From Ignavibacteriales bacterium (lineage in GTDB: Bacteria > Bacteroidota > Ignavibacteria > Ignavibacteriales > Ignavibacteriaceae), in NCBI GenBank assembly GCA_016700155.1, contig CP065001.1:992001-1056000 (forward strand): a DNA stretch of 64,000 nucleotides, given 5' to 3'. Positions 35,598 through 43,978 of the stretch are shown piece by piece (position 1 is the stretch's first letter; each line of letters begins with the position of its first letter). The notes under the pieces were generated by a model. That model was not told the origin of the DNA and did not search any database. It worked only from the letters and a program-made list of their open reading frames with translations. The position numbers and the translations under genes are program-made.

Positions 35598-35612
35598 TGG
35601 CTTATCTTTTGG
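35598..35612 (+). promoter_or_regulatory. Sigma54-like promoter of the methyltransferase operon
   Basis: TGGCTT-ATCTT-TTGG. GG and TTG are conserved but the -12 GC is GG. Expected start ~35624, 20 bases before the ATG. Confidence 0.45.
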
Positions 35613-35643
35613 ATTCAATTAGAAAACAAAAAGGAAAATTTTA

Positions 35644-36315
35644 ATGCACGGTGTTGATATTGGCGGTTATGCATACGGATTCTGGACTATGGTTGCGTTC
35701 AGCATTCTGATAGTTTTGTTTTTAGTGTTCAGCTTTGTAAAGCCAAAAAATAAATTCGAGTGGCGTTCTATGGGTGCATTCCTCGGATTCATTGTTGCCT
35801 TGTTTACAGAAATGTATGGAGTGCCGCTTACAATATATTTTCTAACCGGTTGGTTCGGCAATAAGTACCCGGTATTTGATCCATTCTCTCACGCAAGCGG
35901 ACATCTGTGGCTTGTTTTTCTTGGTTTATCACATTCTGTTCTTGCAATGACAATTCTGCACATCATTACAAACGGAATAATCTTCTTCGGATTTTATATG
36001 GTTTACAAAGGGTGGAAACTGATACACGATGCAAAGGAAGATCATTTAGTTACAGAAGGAATTTACTCTTACATCCGTCACCCGCAATATGTGGGACTGT
36101 TTCTGGTGACTCTTGGTTTCTTTATCCAGTGGCCAACCATTATCACACTGTTTATGTGGCCAATACTGATGTTTACTTATTACCGGCTTTCCAAAAGAGA
36201 GGAAAAAAATCTCGAAGAAAAATTTGGCAATAAATTTTATGAATATAAAAAGCTTGTTCCCGCATTTATTCCAACCGGGAAAAAGACTAACCGAACAAAT
36301 ACTGTAATTAATTGA
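35644..36315 (+). CDS. Isoprenylcysteine-carboxyl-methyltransferase-like membrane protein
   Basis: 223 aa, about five TM helices. The C-terminal GIYSYIRHPQYVGLFLVTLG and later RLSKREEKNLEEKFGNKFYE are hallmark motifs of the ICMT/PEMT-type membrane methyltransferases, which use S-adenosylmethionine. The biological acceptor in bacteria is usually unknown. AAAAAGGAAAATTTTA precedes the start. It heads an operon with several tiny His/Cys-rich proteins, so it may modify lipid or envelope targets under metal stress. Confidence 0.8.
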   Translation: MHGVDIGGYAYGFWTMVAFSILIVLFLVFSFVKPKNKFEWRSMGAFLGFIVALFTEMYGVPLTIYFLTGWFGNKYPVFDPFSHASGHLWLVFLGLSHSVLAMTILHIITNGIIFFGFYMVYKGWKLIHDAKEDHLVTEGIYSYIRHPQYVGLFLVTLGFFIQWPTIITLFMWPILMFTYYRLSKREEKNLEEKFGNKFYEYKKLVPAFIPTGKKTNRTNTVIN

Positions 36316-36328
36316 AAGGAGATTTAAG

Positions 36329-36472
36329 ATGCTTTGGCTTATTATAACAACTGTAGTAATTGTGGTAGGTTTCTATGTTTACTTTCTTTCAAAGAAACCA
36401 AAACCACAGCCGGTATTAACTGACCATAATCAAGCTCATAACCATAAAAACGGTCACGGCTGCTGCAGATAA
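36329..36472 (+). CDS. 47-aa membrane peptide with His/Cys tail
   Basis: ATG preceded by AAAGGAGATTTAAG, a near-perfect ribosome site. One TM helix (LWLIITTVVIVVGFYVYFL) is followed by a basic/proline segment and a tail DHNQAHNHKNGHGCCR. The His and Cys cluster suggests a membrane-held metal ligand. It lies 13 bases after the methyltransferase gene. Confidence 0.7.
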   Translation: MLWLIITTVVIVVGFYVYFLSKKPKPQPVLTDHNQAHNHKNGHGCCR

Positions 36473-36517
36473 AAAATAACACGGTTCAATACACCTAAAA
36501 CTTGAAAGGAAGATAAT

Positions 36518-36880
36518 ATGATTATAGATGAAATTACTTATAAAGACCGAAGCGAATTCTTAAGGGGTTTTGCGACAATTATAAGAAAAAATAATTGTGG
36601 ACATAATGGTGAAAGAGCCATGTTCTTAACGATTGGTAAATATTTTGGTTTCGAGAAAGAATTTTGTGAGTATGCAGCAGAGAATTTATTAGCCAACAAA
36701 TATATATCAGAACATCCGGCAATATTTTCAAATAAGCCCCTCGCAGAATTTTTTATTAGTGATGTAGCTAAAATAATGCTGCACACAAATTCAATGACTG
36801 ACGCTTCCAAACAATGGCTGCTGAAAACTGCAAAAGCTAATAAAATAAAATTTAATCTTTATGAATTTGATTTAAAATAG
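36518..36880 (+). CDS. Hypothetical small helical protein
   Basis: 120 aa, no signal peptide, mostly helical. Family not recognised; the Lys-x-F-x-F-E-K/F-x-x-Y-A pattern and length loosely recall TerB-like helical domains, but I cannot support that. One Cys near residue 27 (NNCGHNGER) and another at ~49. TTGAAAGGAAGATAAT precedes the ATG. It sits between two predicted metal-binding peptides in the same operon. Confidence 0.6.
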   Translation: MIIDEITYKDRSEFLRGFATIIRKNNCGHNGERAMFLTIGKYFGFEKEFCEYAAENLLANKYISEHPAIFSNKPLAEFFISDVAKIMLHTNSMTDASKQWLLKTAKANKIKFNLYEFDLK

Positions 36881-36926
36881 CAAAATTAATTAACTGATTA
36901 TCAAACAAAATTAAAAGAGGTGTAAG

Positions 36927-37106
36927 ATGACACACGACCCGGTTTGCGGAATGGAAATAAAAGATATTTCCAAAGCAGAAAAATTGGATTACAATGGTAA
37001 GACTTATTATTTCTGCAGCACTCTTTGTATGGTTCAATTCCAGAACAATCCTGAAAAGTATATTAAAAAAGATAATGGAGATGAGCATAAGCATCATCAC
37101 CATTAA
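36927..37106 (+). CDS. Small YHS-domain protein with His tail
   Basis: 59 aa: THDPVCGMEIKD, YYFCSTLCMVQFQNNPEKY, then a tail ending EHKHHHH. The MAHDPVCGMEV start of CopA at 50086 is nearly the same module. AAAAGAGGTGTAAG precedes the ATG. Cytoplasmic metal binding inferred; the natural His tail is notable. Confidence 0.85.
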   Translation: MTHDPVCGMEIKDISKAEKLDYNGKTYYFCSTLCMVQFQNNPEKYIKKDNGDEHKHHHH

Positions 37107-37124
37107 ATAAGTAAACTTTAAGAT

Positions 37125-38282
37125 ATGTCGAAGCAAAAATCTATATTAGTAATTGGTGCCGGTCCGGCTGGTTTAACAGCAGCAATTTCTCTGGTTAAAA
37201 ATGGCTACGATGTTAATTTATATGAACAGAATAATGATGTAGGATTAAGATTTAACGGTGATTTTCAGGGGCTGGAAAATTGGTCTGATGACGAAGATAC
37301 GTTGAAAATATTACGCCGGATCGGTATCGAAATTAATTTCCTGTGTCATCCATATTCCGGTGAAGATGGATTTTTTTACGGACCTGTTTTAAAGAAAATA
37401 AAGGTAAAAACATCGCGTCCGCTTTTCTATTTAATTGAAAGAGGTTCTGACTCAAATTCGCTTGACCAGGGATTAAGAAGGCAAGCCGAAGAAGCGGGAG
37501 TAAATATTTTGTGGGGTCAGAAATTAGATTCGGTAGATAGTCAAACTGCAATAGTTGGTACAGGACCCAAAGCAGCAGATGCAATTGCAAAAGGGATGGA
37601 GTTTAAAACATCCCTCCAAAATATGTTTATCGGATTTGTAAATAATAAGATTGCACCGAAAGCATATGCTTACCTATTAGTGAACAACGGGAAAGCAACA
37701 TTCGCTACTTGTATGTTTGAAGATTTTAAAAACGAAAAATTATACTATGAAAGATCGCTTAGAGTATTAAAATCTGTTATAGATATTGATGTTATTGAGC
37801 CGAAAGAGTTTGGCGGATTTGTTAATTTCTTCAATGAGCCGGTTCCATCAAAGGATAATAAAATTCTTTACGTTGGTGAGAATGCCGGATTCCAGGATGC
37901 ACTTTGGGGATTCGGAATTAAGTATGCAATGCTTTCAGGTTATCTTGCTGCAAGAAGTATAATTCAGAATAAATCCTATGATGAACTTTGCAAGGCATAC
38001 CTCTATCCAAAACTTCAAACTTCGCTGGCAAATAGATGGCTGTTCGCACACTTATATAATACAGGATATACCTTTATCCTTAATAAAATGAAATCAATGG
38101 ATGATGTAATCCCGGCTTTAAGAAAACATTATAATACTTCAATAAGCAAAAAAATAATCTATCCTATAGCGCAAAGATGGTATAAAACAAGATTAATAGA
38201 TAAACAGTGTATGCACGAACATTGCGATTGTGTCTGGTGCAGGCACGGTAAGCTTGCGCACGCTACAGAAGAAAATTGTTAG
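37125..38282 (+). CDS. FAD-dependent oxidoreductase, geranylgeranyl-reductase-like
   Basis: 385 aa. N-terminal Rossmann motif SILVIGAGPAGLTAAISLVK and LYEQNNDVGLRF, then a mostly beta middle and the second FAD motif near LYVGENAGFQDALWGFGIKY, as in geranylgeranyl-reductase-type flavoproteins. The C-terminus is Cys/His rich (CMHEHCDCVWCRHGK..ENC), a possible Fe-S or metal site, unusual for the family. It overlaps no neighbour but is followed 21 bases later by a Rieske protein, so the two may form an electron-transfer pair. Substrate unknown. Confidence 0.75.
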   Translation: MSKQKSILVIGAGPAGLTAAISLVKNGYDVNLYEQNNDVGLRFNGDFQGLENWSDDEDTLKILRRIGIEINFLCHPYSGEDGFFYGPVLKKIKVKTSRPLFYLIERGSDSNSLDQGLRRQAEEAGVNILWGQKLDSVDSQTAIVGTGPKAADAIAKGMEFKTSLQNMFIGFVNNKIAPKAYAYLLVNNGKATFATCMFEDFKNEKLYYERSLRVLKSVIDIDVIEPKEFGGFVNFFNEPVPSKDNKILYVGENAGFQDALWGFGIKYAMLSGYLAARSIIQNKSYDELCKAYLYPKLQTSLANRWLFAHLYNTGYTFILNKMKSMDDVIPALRKHYNTSISKKIIYPIAQRWYKTRLIDKQCMHEHCDCVWCRHGKLAHATEENC

Positions 38283-38303
38283 ATAAAATGTGAGGTGCTA
38301 ATT

Positions 38304-38759
38304 ATGTCTGAAACCTCAAATAATAATGGTAATAAGTCACGGCGGAATTTTCTTAAATATTTTCTTGGCGGCGGTTTTACTGCATTTGCTTTTTCTGTTA
38401 TGTACCCGATTGTAAAATATTTAATACCACCGAAATCTACCGAGCCTATACCAACTTCAGTTATAGCTGGGGAAGTTGGTGAATTGAATACAAACAGCGG
38501 AAAGATTTTCAGATTTGGCAATGAACCCGGTATCCTTATAAATACACCGGAAGGTGAATTAAAAGCATACACTGCAATTTGCACGCATTTAGCTTGTACT
38601 GTACAATACCGGGCAGACCTACAGCATATTTGGTGCGCCTGTCATAACGGGCATTACAACTTAAATGGAATTAATATTGCTGGTCCGCCTCCAAGACCAT
38701 TAACAGAATTTAAAGTAAATATTAAAGGAGATCAGATTTACGCATCAAAAGAAAGTTAG
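38304..38759 (+). CDS. Tat-exported Rieske [2Fe-2S] protein
   Basis: 151 aa from ATG 38304 (GTGAGGTGCTAATT upstream; an in-frame GTG at 38295 is less likely). Twin-arginine signal SRRNFLKYF then one TM helix. Cluster ligands are CTHLAC and CACHNGHY, the two Cys-x-His boxes of Rieske proteins; PPPRPL follows as the Pro loop. It resembles the menaquinol:cytochrome c (b6f/bc-type) Rieske subunit but no cytochrome b gene is near, so its partner may be the flavoprotein encoded upstream. Confidence 0.9.
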   Translation: MSETSNNNGNKSRRNFLKYFLGGGFTAFAFSVMYPIVKYLIPPKSTEPIPTSVIAGEVGELNTNSGKIFRFGNEPGILINTPEGELKAYTAICTHLACTVQYRADLQHIWCACHNGHYNLNGINIAGPPPRPLTEFKVNIKGDQIYASKES

Positions 38760-38805
38760 AAAAGTCTATTGATTAAGATTAGTTGGATAAAAAGGAGATG
38801 AGAAA

Positions 38806-39009
38806 ATGTCTGAAACATTAATATACATAATCATATTTGCAGCTATAATGTTTTTTATGCACAGGGGACACGGCGCTCACGGCGGAGGGGGAATGGGCGG
38901 CTGTGGCGGGCATTCACACGGGCAGCATAAAGGACACGGGCAGCAAAATGATGAATCACAACAAGATAGAAATGCTAAAAAAGAAAGCGAACATCAGCAT
39001 CATCATTAA
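38806..39009 (+). CDS. Small membrane protein with Gly/His-rich tail (DUF2933-like)
   Basis: 67 aa. One TM helix (LIYIIIFAAIMFFMH) then a Gly/His tail (HRGHGAHGGGGMGGCGGHSH...EHQHHH). It resembles DUF2933-type small proteins near copper genes. AAAAGGAGATGAGAAA precedes the ATG. The His-rich tail is a likely soft-metal binder on the membrane surface. Confidence 0.7.
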   Translation: MSETLIYIIIFAAIMFFMHRGHGAHGGGGMGGCGGHSHGQHKGHGQQNDESQQDRNAKKESEHQHHH

Positions 39010-39061
39010 AGGTATATGGGTATATGGTATACGGGTATAAGGTTGAGCAAAGTAAAAAGTT

Positions 39062-39274
39062 ATGAGTGAAATAATTTATAAATCAGTAATTCAATGTCCT
39101 TTCTGTGGTTTTGAGAAAGAAGAAATGATGCCCGTTGATGCTTGCCAGTTTTTTTATGAATGTACAAACTGTAAGAAAATTATTAGACCTAAAGTAAGTG
39201 ATTGTTGTGTATTTTGTTCGTATGGCTCAGTGAAATGCCCATCCATACAGAAAAAACAGCTTGCGAAAAAATGA
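39062..39274 (+). CDS. Small Cys-rich zinc-ribbon-like protein
   Basis: 70 aa with eleven Cys, including CPFCGFEKEE, CTNCKK and SDCCVFCSYGSVKCPSIQ. The last motif recurs in short proteins found beside mercury and copper resistance genes. No signal peptide, so cytoplasmic. AAAGTT precedes the ATG, a weak site. Structural zinc or soft-metal binding is inferred. Confidence 0.75.
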   Translation: MSEIIYKSVIQCPFCGFEKEEMMPVDACQFFYECTNCKKIIRPKVSDCCVFCSYGSVKCPSIQKKQLAKK

Positions 39275-39327
39275 ATTGGAGAATTAAAATGTTAATTATC
39301 AGTAACAACACATAATAATATTTAGCT

Positions 39328-39591
39328 ATGAAAGTCCGATTCTTAATTCTTTTAAGTCCGGCTCTTGTGTACGGAATTGTATGGTCTTTTATCTACTTAC
39401 TTTTTTCCGGATTTCACGGTATGACGAGAATGTTTAATGAGAAATTCATTTTCTTTACAGCAAATCTTCTGAATATTGAACTAAACTCGGTTACATCAGG
39501 TTTAATTTTCGCCTTTTTGGATGGAGCTTTATTTGGTTCACTATTCGGAATTATGCTTCTGATTATTTATAGAAAAAATTCTGATGAATAG
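39328..39591 (+). CDS. Small two-TM membrane protein
   Basis: 87 aa, two TM helices (VRFLILLSPALVYGIVWSF and GALFGSLFGIMLLIIY) with a short loop. No family recognised. It lies between the Cys-rich protein and the M50 protease and shares their direction; an operon member of unknown role. The C-terminal Gly-rich TM resembles those of the repeat protein at 32207. Confidence 0.65.
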   Translation: MKVRFLILLSPALVYGIVWSFIYLLFSGFHGMTRMFNEKFIFFTANLLNIELNSVTSGLIFAFLDGALFGSLFGIMLLIIYRKNSDE

Positions 39592-39615
39592 TTTTAAATA
39601 AAAGGTGTTAACAAT

Positions 39616-41004
39616 ATGAAAGACCATAATAAATTTCAGCACACAATCTTAATGCTGCTGTTTTGTTTGCTGCCGCTGTTTGTGTTTTTCGTTTTGGCAA
39701 TAAACGGTGTTGAACTAAACCCGATGCTTTTCTTTCTATTTATTGTAATCTGCTGTCTTGCAATGTTTTATTTTATGAGAGGGATGCACGCTCAAACAGA
39801 AAGAGAAATAAGGGATGAAAATCAGGATATCAGGAAAGAGGATATTAAAAGTATTATTCCCATTCCGAAAAGTTTTGGTGAAGTGTTCCGGGCAAATTAT
39901 GTTGAACGAATTGATGATACTTTGATTTATACCGGCAATTTATTAACAGATGCAGATACGGCTTATCAAAAACTAAAAGAAGGTTCTGATAAGCTTGGTG
40001 TGATTTCATTACTTCAGGAAGATGATGCCGGGAACACTATTGTGCTTGTTTCCAAGAAATCATCTGCACAAACCGCAGCTCATACCGGAATGCATACAGG
40101 AAATGAATCAATTGGAGAAGCAAAACCAGCCAGACCTGCTGTAAATTTAACCTTATTTATTTTGACATTTGTAACCACAACTTATGCAGGTGCACTTCAC
40201 CAGGGAATAAATCTATTGAAAGAGCCGGAAAAGTTTAATGTTGGCTTACTTTATGCAATAGCTTTGATGGTAATACTCGGTGCACACGAACTCGGACATT
40301 ACTTTGCTGCTAAGCATCATAAGATGAATGTTACGCTTCCATATTTTATTCCGGTTCCTTTTGCTCTGGGAACGTTTGGTGCTTTCATTCGTTTGAAATC
40401 ACCTTCAGAAAATCGTAAGGCATTATTTGATGTTGGTGTTGCCGGTCCTCTTGCCGGATTAGTTTTTGCAATTCCGGCTTTAATAATCGGGTTAAAAAGT
40501 TCAACGATAGTTCCTATGACCGATCAACAATCAATGATGGGCGGCTCTGATGTTGGTTCATCTATTTTACTCGCTCTGCTGGCAAAAATATCTGTCGGTA
40601 AAGATTTAATTAGCGGGCACACATTTCAATTTAGTCCTTTAGCATTTGCCGGCTGGCTTGGACTTTTTGTTACGGCTCTTAATTTATTGCCAATCGGACA
40701 GTTAGACGGCGGGCATATTGCTCACGCTTTATTCGGAAGAAAAAATGCAAACATAATTGGAACCGTTGCATTGTTCTCACTTTTCTTGCTTGGCTTATTT
40801 GTCTGGAGCGGATTGTTAACGTGGGCAATTATAGTTTTCTTCTTAGCAGGAATTAAAAGTGCACCACCATTAAACGATTTAACAAAGCTCGACAGTAAAA
40901 GAGTTGCTATTGGTTTAGTTGCTTTCATTATTTTATTTATGATTCTTGTGCCGGTACCGCACTCGTTTTATGAAACATTGGGAATAAATTGTCCGTATGC
41001 ATAG
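39616..41004 (+). CDS. Site-2-type (M50) membrane zinc protease
   Basis: 462 aa. Several TM helices; zinc site HELGHYFAAKHH and the later NLLPIGQLDGGHI give the M50 signature. A soluble segment at residues ~60-165 precedes the core. This arrangement (long N-terminal domain plus Gly-Gly-His motif) is the plant EGY-like/bacterial S2P form. S2P proteases release anti-sigma factors or membrane regulators, so it may modulate a metal or envelope stress response. AAAGGTGTTAACAAT precedes the ATG. Confidence 0.88.
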   Translation: MKDHNKFQHTILMLLFCLLPLFVFFVLAINGVELNPMLFFLFIVICCLAMFYFMRGMHAQTEREIRDENQDIRKEDIKSIIPIPKSFGEVFRANYVERIDDTLIYTGNLLTDADTAYQKLKEGSDKLGVISLLQEDDAGNTIVLVSKKSSAQTAAHTGMHTGNESIGEAKPARPAVNLTLFILTFVTTTYAGALHQGINLLKEPEKFNVGLLYAIALMVILGAHELGHYFAAKHHKMNVTLPYFIPVPFALGTFGAFIRLKSPSENRKALFDVGVAGPLAGLVFAIPALIIGLKSSTIVPMTDQQSMMGGSDVGSSILLALLAKISVGKDLISGHTFQFSPLAFAGWLGLFVTALNLLPIGQLDGGHIAHALFGRKNANIIGTVALFSLFLLGLFVWSGLLTWAIIVFFLAGIKSAPPLNDLTKLDSKRVAIGLVAFIILFMILVPVPHSFYETLGINCPYA

Positions 41005-41100
41005 AAGCAGTGTGAAAGCTTTCTGTATGGCGTTTATGCCGGTTTGGTCTTCGTACCAATTTATAATTTCTTTTATAAAAGATGGAGTGTTATAAAATAA
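41005..41100 (+). pseudogene. 3' remnant of a small membrane protein gene
   Basis: After the protease stop an open frame without a start encodes SFLYGVYAGLVFVPIYNFFY and a short basic end before TAA. It looks like the last TM helix and tail of a DUF5676-type small membrane protein. A deleted gene end is likely, though the frame is short. Confidence 0.4.
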
Positions 41101-41136
41101 CATTAAAATAATTATCTAAAACTAAATGGAAACATA

Positions 41137-42738
41137 ATGCAATATCAATTCTTAGGAATAGGATATCTGACCTGGATTACTTTTCTTCCTCTAATAGGTA
41201 TGGTCGTTGTGATGCTGATTCCAAGAGGTAAGACAAATATAGTTAAATGGACTGCGCTGATAACAACAATGCTTCAACTTGTTGTTGCAGCATTTATCTG
41301 GATAAATTTCGATTCATCTCTTACAGGAATAAATGATCCGAATGGATTTCAGTATATAGAGAAAGCCAGGTGGATTGATATAGAAGGTTTTGCGTGGATA
41401 GGTAACGTAGCTATTGATTACTTCGTGGGAATTGATGGTCTTGCTTTACCAATGATTATGCTTACAGCTATTATTTCATTCATCGGAGTTATTGCTTCCT
41501 GGAACATTAATACATCAATAAAAGGATATTTTGCTCTTTACCTTATGCTCGTCACAGGAATGATGGGTGTTTTTGTAGCGCTCGACTTCTTTCTATTTTA
41601 TCTTTTCTGGGAATTAACTCTGCTCCCAATGTATTTTTTAATTGGAATTTGGGGCGGTCCCAGACGTGAATATGCAGCTATAAAATTTTTCCTTTATACT
41701 TTACTCGGCTCAGTCCTTATATTACTTGTAATTATAGGTTTATATGCAAGTGTTAGAGTGCTCGATCCAGCGTCCGGGCAGAACATACATACTTTTAATA
41801 TGCTTGATATGATGGATCCCCAAAATTTTGTACCTGGTTCTTTGCTTGCAGGGATTGGAACATATTGGAGATCCGTTGCCTTTATTGCATTGTTTATTGG
41901 TTTTGCTATAAAGGTTCCTGTATTTCCTTTCCACACCTGGTTACCAGATGCTCACGTTGAAGCTCCGACAGCAATAAGTGTAATTCTCGCAGGAGTTTTG
42001 TTGAAGTTAGGCGGCTATGGCTTGTTAAGGATCAGTTACTCAATCTTTCCCAATATGATGCTTAGTTATGCCTTCCCTATGGCAGTGTTAGGAATGATAA
42101 ATATAATCTACGGTGCTTTCTGCGCTATGGCTCAGAAAGATTTTAAAAAGATGATTGCATACTCGAGTATAAGTCATATGGGAATAGTTCTTATTGGAAT
42201 TTCCGCACTAAATTCAATGGGGGTAATCGGAGGAGTAATTCAGATGTTTAACCACGGCATTGTTACTGCTATGCTATTCTTAATAGTAGGAGTAATTTAT
42301 GACAGGACACATACACGCGGTATGGATGATTTTGGCGGATTAGCTAATCAAATGCCAGTTTATACCGGAGTTACCACTATTGCTTTTTTTGCTGCAATCG
42401 GTTTACCTGGTCTTAATGTATTTGTAAGCGAACTTTTCTCATATATTGGTGCATTTCAATCGTTTCTTTGGATTGCAATTTTATCAACTACAGGAATTGT
42501 TTTAGGAGCAGCTTATATGTTGGGTGGCTTTCAGCGTATTTTCTTTGGGCAACTTCCCGATAAATGGAATTCACTGACTGATGTCGATAAAAGAGAACTT
42601 ATTATGTTCGTTCCACTTATAGCAATTGTAATATTACTTGGTGTATATCCGTCAATTATTATTGATCCGATAAATTCCTCATTAAACCATTTTGTTGATT
42701 TCGTTCAAAAAGCAGGACTGGGATTACTCAGTAATTAA
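41137..42738 (+). CDS. Orphan NuoM-like proton-pumping subunit
   Basis: 533 aa, typical NuoM/MrpD length, 14 TM helices. It has the conserved transmembrane Glu in FLFWELTLLPMYFLIG, the Lys in GFAIKVPVFPFHTWLPDAHV and the AGVLLKLGGYG motif. It is alone: no NuoL, NuoN or hydrogenase genes are near, so it is not part of a full complex I locus. Stand-alone NuoM-like subunits occur in Mrp-like or formate/hydrogen complexes. Its place in a metal island suggests a proton or cation-coupled role with unknown partner. Confidence 0.85.
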   Translation: MQYQFLGIGYLTWITFLPLIGMVVVMLIPRGKTNIVKWTALITTMLQLVVAAFIWINFDSSLTGINDPNGFQYIEKARWIDIEGFAWIGNVAIDYFVGIDGLALPMIMLTAIISFIGVIASWNINTSIKGYFALYLMLVTGMMGVFVALDFFLFYLFWELTLLPMYFLIGIWGGPRREYAAIKFFLYTLLGSVLILLVIIGLYASVRVLDPASGQNIHTFNMLDMMDPQNFVPGSLLAGIGTYWRSVAFIALFIGFAIKVPVFPFHTWLPDAHVEAPTAISVILAGVLLKLGGYGLLRISYSIFPNMMLSYAFPMAVLGMINIIYGAFCAMAQKDFKKMIAYSSISHMGIVLIGISALNSMGVIGGVIQMFNHGIVTAMLFLIVGVIYDRTHTRGMDDFGGLANQMPVYTGVTTIAFFAAIGLPGLNVFVSELFSYIGAFQSFLWIAILSTTGIVLGAAYMLGGFQRIFFGQLPDKWNSLTDVDKRELIMFVPLIAIVILLGVYPSIIIDPINSSLNHFVDFVQKAGLGLLSN

Positions 42739-42873
42739 ATGTGTGGCAAATCTTATTAATATTCTATGAAATATACTTTGAATAAAAATTTTAAACTTTT
42801 GTGAAAATGAATAATGCTTTGTGTGAAAAAAAATTAATTAAACTTATATTAACTAATTATAAAGGTAAAAAAA

Positions 42874-43476
42874 ATGAAAAACATCTTTGCTCTAATAGTA
42901 CTTGCATTAATTTTTACTGTTTCCGTTGCCGCGCAGGATTCATCAGATCATAAACATATGGATATGAAAAATACTCATCATGATATGAAATCTATGGATA
43001 AGACTCAGCAAGAAATTACCCGCAATATAGATCCTAAAACGGCGGCATCAATTAAAGAAATTGTTGGGTATTATCTGCAGCTAAAGGACGCATTGGTAAA
43101 TGACAAATCAAAAGATGCTGCAGCGGCCGGCAAAGAAATAATTGACGCATTTGAAAAGCTGGATAAAAATTTCTTAAGCCCGGAGCAAAAAGAATTATAT
43201 GTTGAAGTTGAAGAAGATGCTAAAGAAATGGCAGAACACATAGGCGATAATGCCGGTAATATAGAGCATCAGCGTGAACATTTTGATATGCTTAGCGCAG
43301 ATATCTACGATCTGGTAAAAGAATTTGGCGGCGGACAAACATTATATAAGATTTACTGCTCTATGTATAATGATAAGAAAGGAGCAATTTGGCTAAGTGA
43401 ATCAAAAACCATAAAAAATCCCTATTATGGTAAAAAGATGCTTACCTGCGGTACTGTTGAGGAAGAAATAAAATGA
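42874..43476 (+). CDS. Periplasmic DUF3347-family protein
   Basis: 200 aa. Signal peptide (ending FTVSVAAQ), a His/Met-rich stretch (HKHMDMKNTHHDMKSMD), then a helical DUF3347 domain: SIKEIVGYYLQLKDALVNDK, FEKLDKNFLSPEQKELY, and YKIYCSMYNDKKGAIWL with a Cys-Met pair followed by LTCG. DUF3347 proteins are linked to Cu/Ag RND systems and may hold metal. TAAAGGTAAAAAAA precedes the start. It begins the group ending with the multicopper oxidase, and overlaps the next gene by 4 bases. Confidence 0.8.
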   Translation: MKNIFALIVLALIFTVSVAAQDSSDHKHMDMKNTHHDMKSMDKTQQEITRNIDPKTAASIKEIVGYYLQLKDALVNDKSKDAAAAGKEIIDAFEKLDKNFLSPEQKELYVEVEEDAKEMAEHIGDNAGNIEHQREHFDMLSADIYDLVKEFGGGQTLYKIYCSMYNDKKGAIWLSESKTIKNPYYGKKMLTCGTVEEEIK

Positions 43477-43961
43477 TTTCCAAAAATGTTATAAAAAAAA
43501 TAGCACATTGGATATTGTTGTCTTTGATAATCATATTTATTGCGATACAATTTATTAGACCTGACCGCAGCAATATTAGTGGGCAGACTTTACAAACAGA
43601 TATTTCAAAAACGTTCAACATTCCTGATAGTGAATTTTCTATTTTAAAGAATGCTTGTTATGATTGTCATAGTAACAACACAAACTATCCATGGTATTCC
43701 AATATTCAACCGGTCGGATGGTTATTAGCTCAGGATATTAAGAATGGAAAAGCTCAGATTAATTTCAGCGAATTTGGTTCTCTTTCCAGACGAAGACAAA
43801 TAAGCAAGCTGCGCGGAATTGAGAACCAAATTAAAGACGGTACAATGCCCTTACCTGCATACCGCTTGCTGCATAAACAGGCGCAGCTTACTACAGAACA
43901 GAAAAAATTGTTAATTAACTGGTTTCGAGAAACAAGAGACAGCATTTCTCTTAACAAATAA
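43473..43961 (+). CDS. Membrane-anchored haem-binding (Haem_bd) protein
   Basis: 162 aa. One N-terminal TM anchor (WILLSLIIIFIAIQFI), then a C-x-x-C-H haem site in NACYDCHSNNTNYPWYSN, matching the Haem_bd domain family (PF14376-type) found in Bacteroidetes. The rest, with MPLPAYRLLHKQAQLT, is helical. It overlaps the DUF3347 gene (ATGA). It probably passes electrons to or from the adjacent multicopper oxidase; that coupling is inference. Confidence 0.85.
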   Translation: MISKNVIKKIAHWILLSLIIIFIAIQFIRPDRSNISGQTLQTDISKTFNIPDSEFSILKNACYDCHSNNTNYPWYSNIQPVGWLLAQDIKNGKAQINFSEFGSLSRRRQISKLRGIENQIKDGTMPLPAYRLLHKQAQLTTEQKKLLINWFRETRDSISLNK

Positions 43962-43978
43962 ATATTATTTCAACTTCT

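Noticed and set aside
39009..39060. CRISPR-like or tandem repeat (GGTATATGGGTATATGG)
   Set aside because: Only a few short imperfect units in a 50-base gap, no spacers; low-complexity filler.
42739..42873. Sixth regulon promoter before the DUF3347/multicopper oxidase genes
   Set aside because: TGGCAA is present but the -12 part is ATTA and the half-site element is missing; these genes may be read from the promoter at 35598 or an unseen one.
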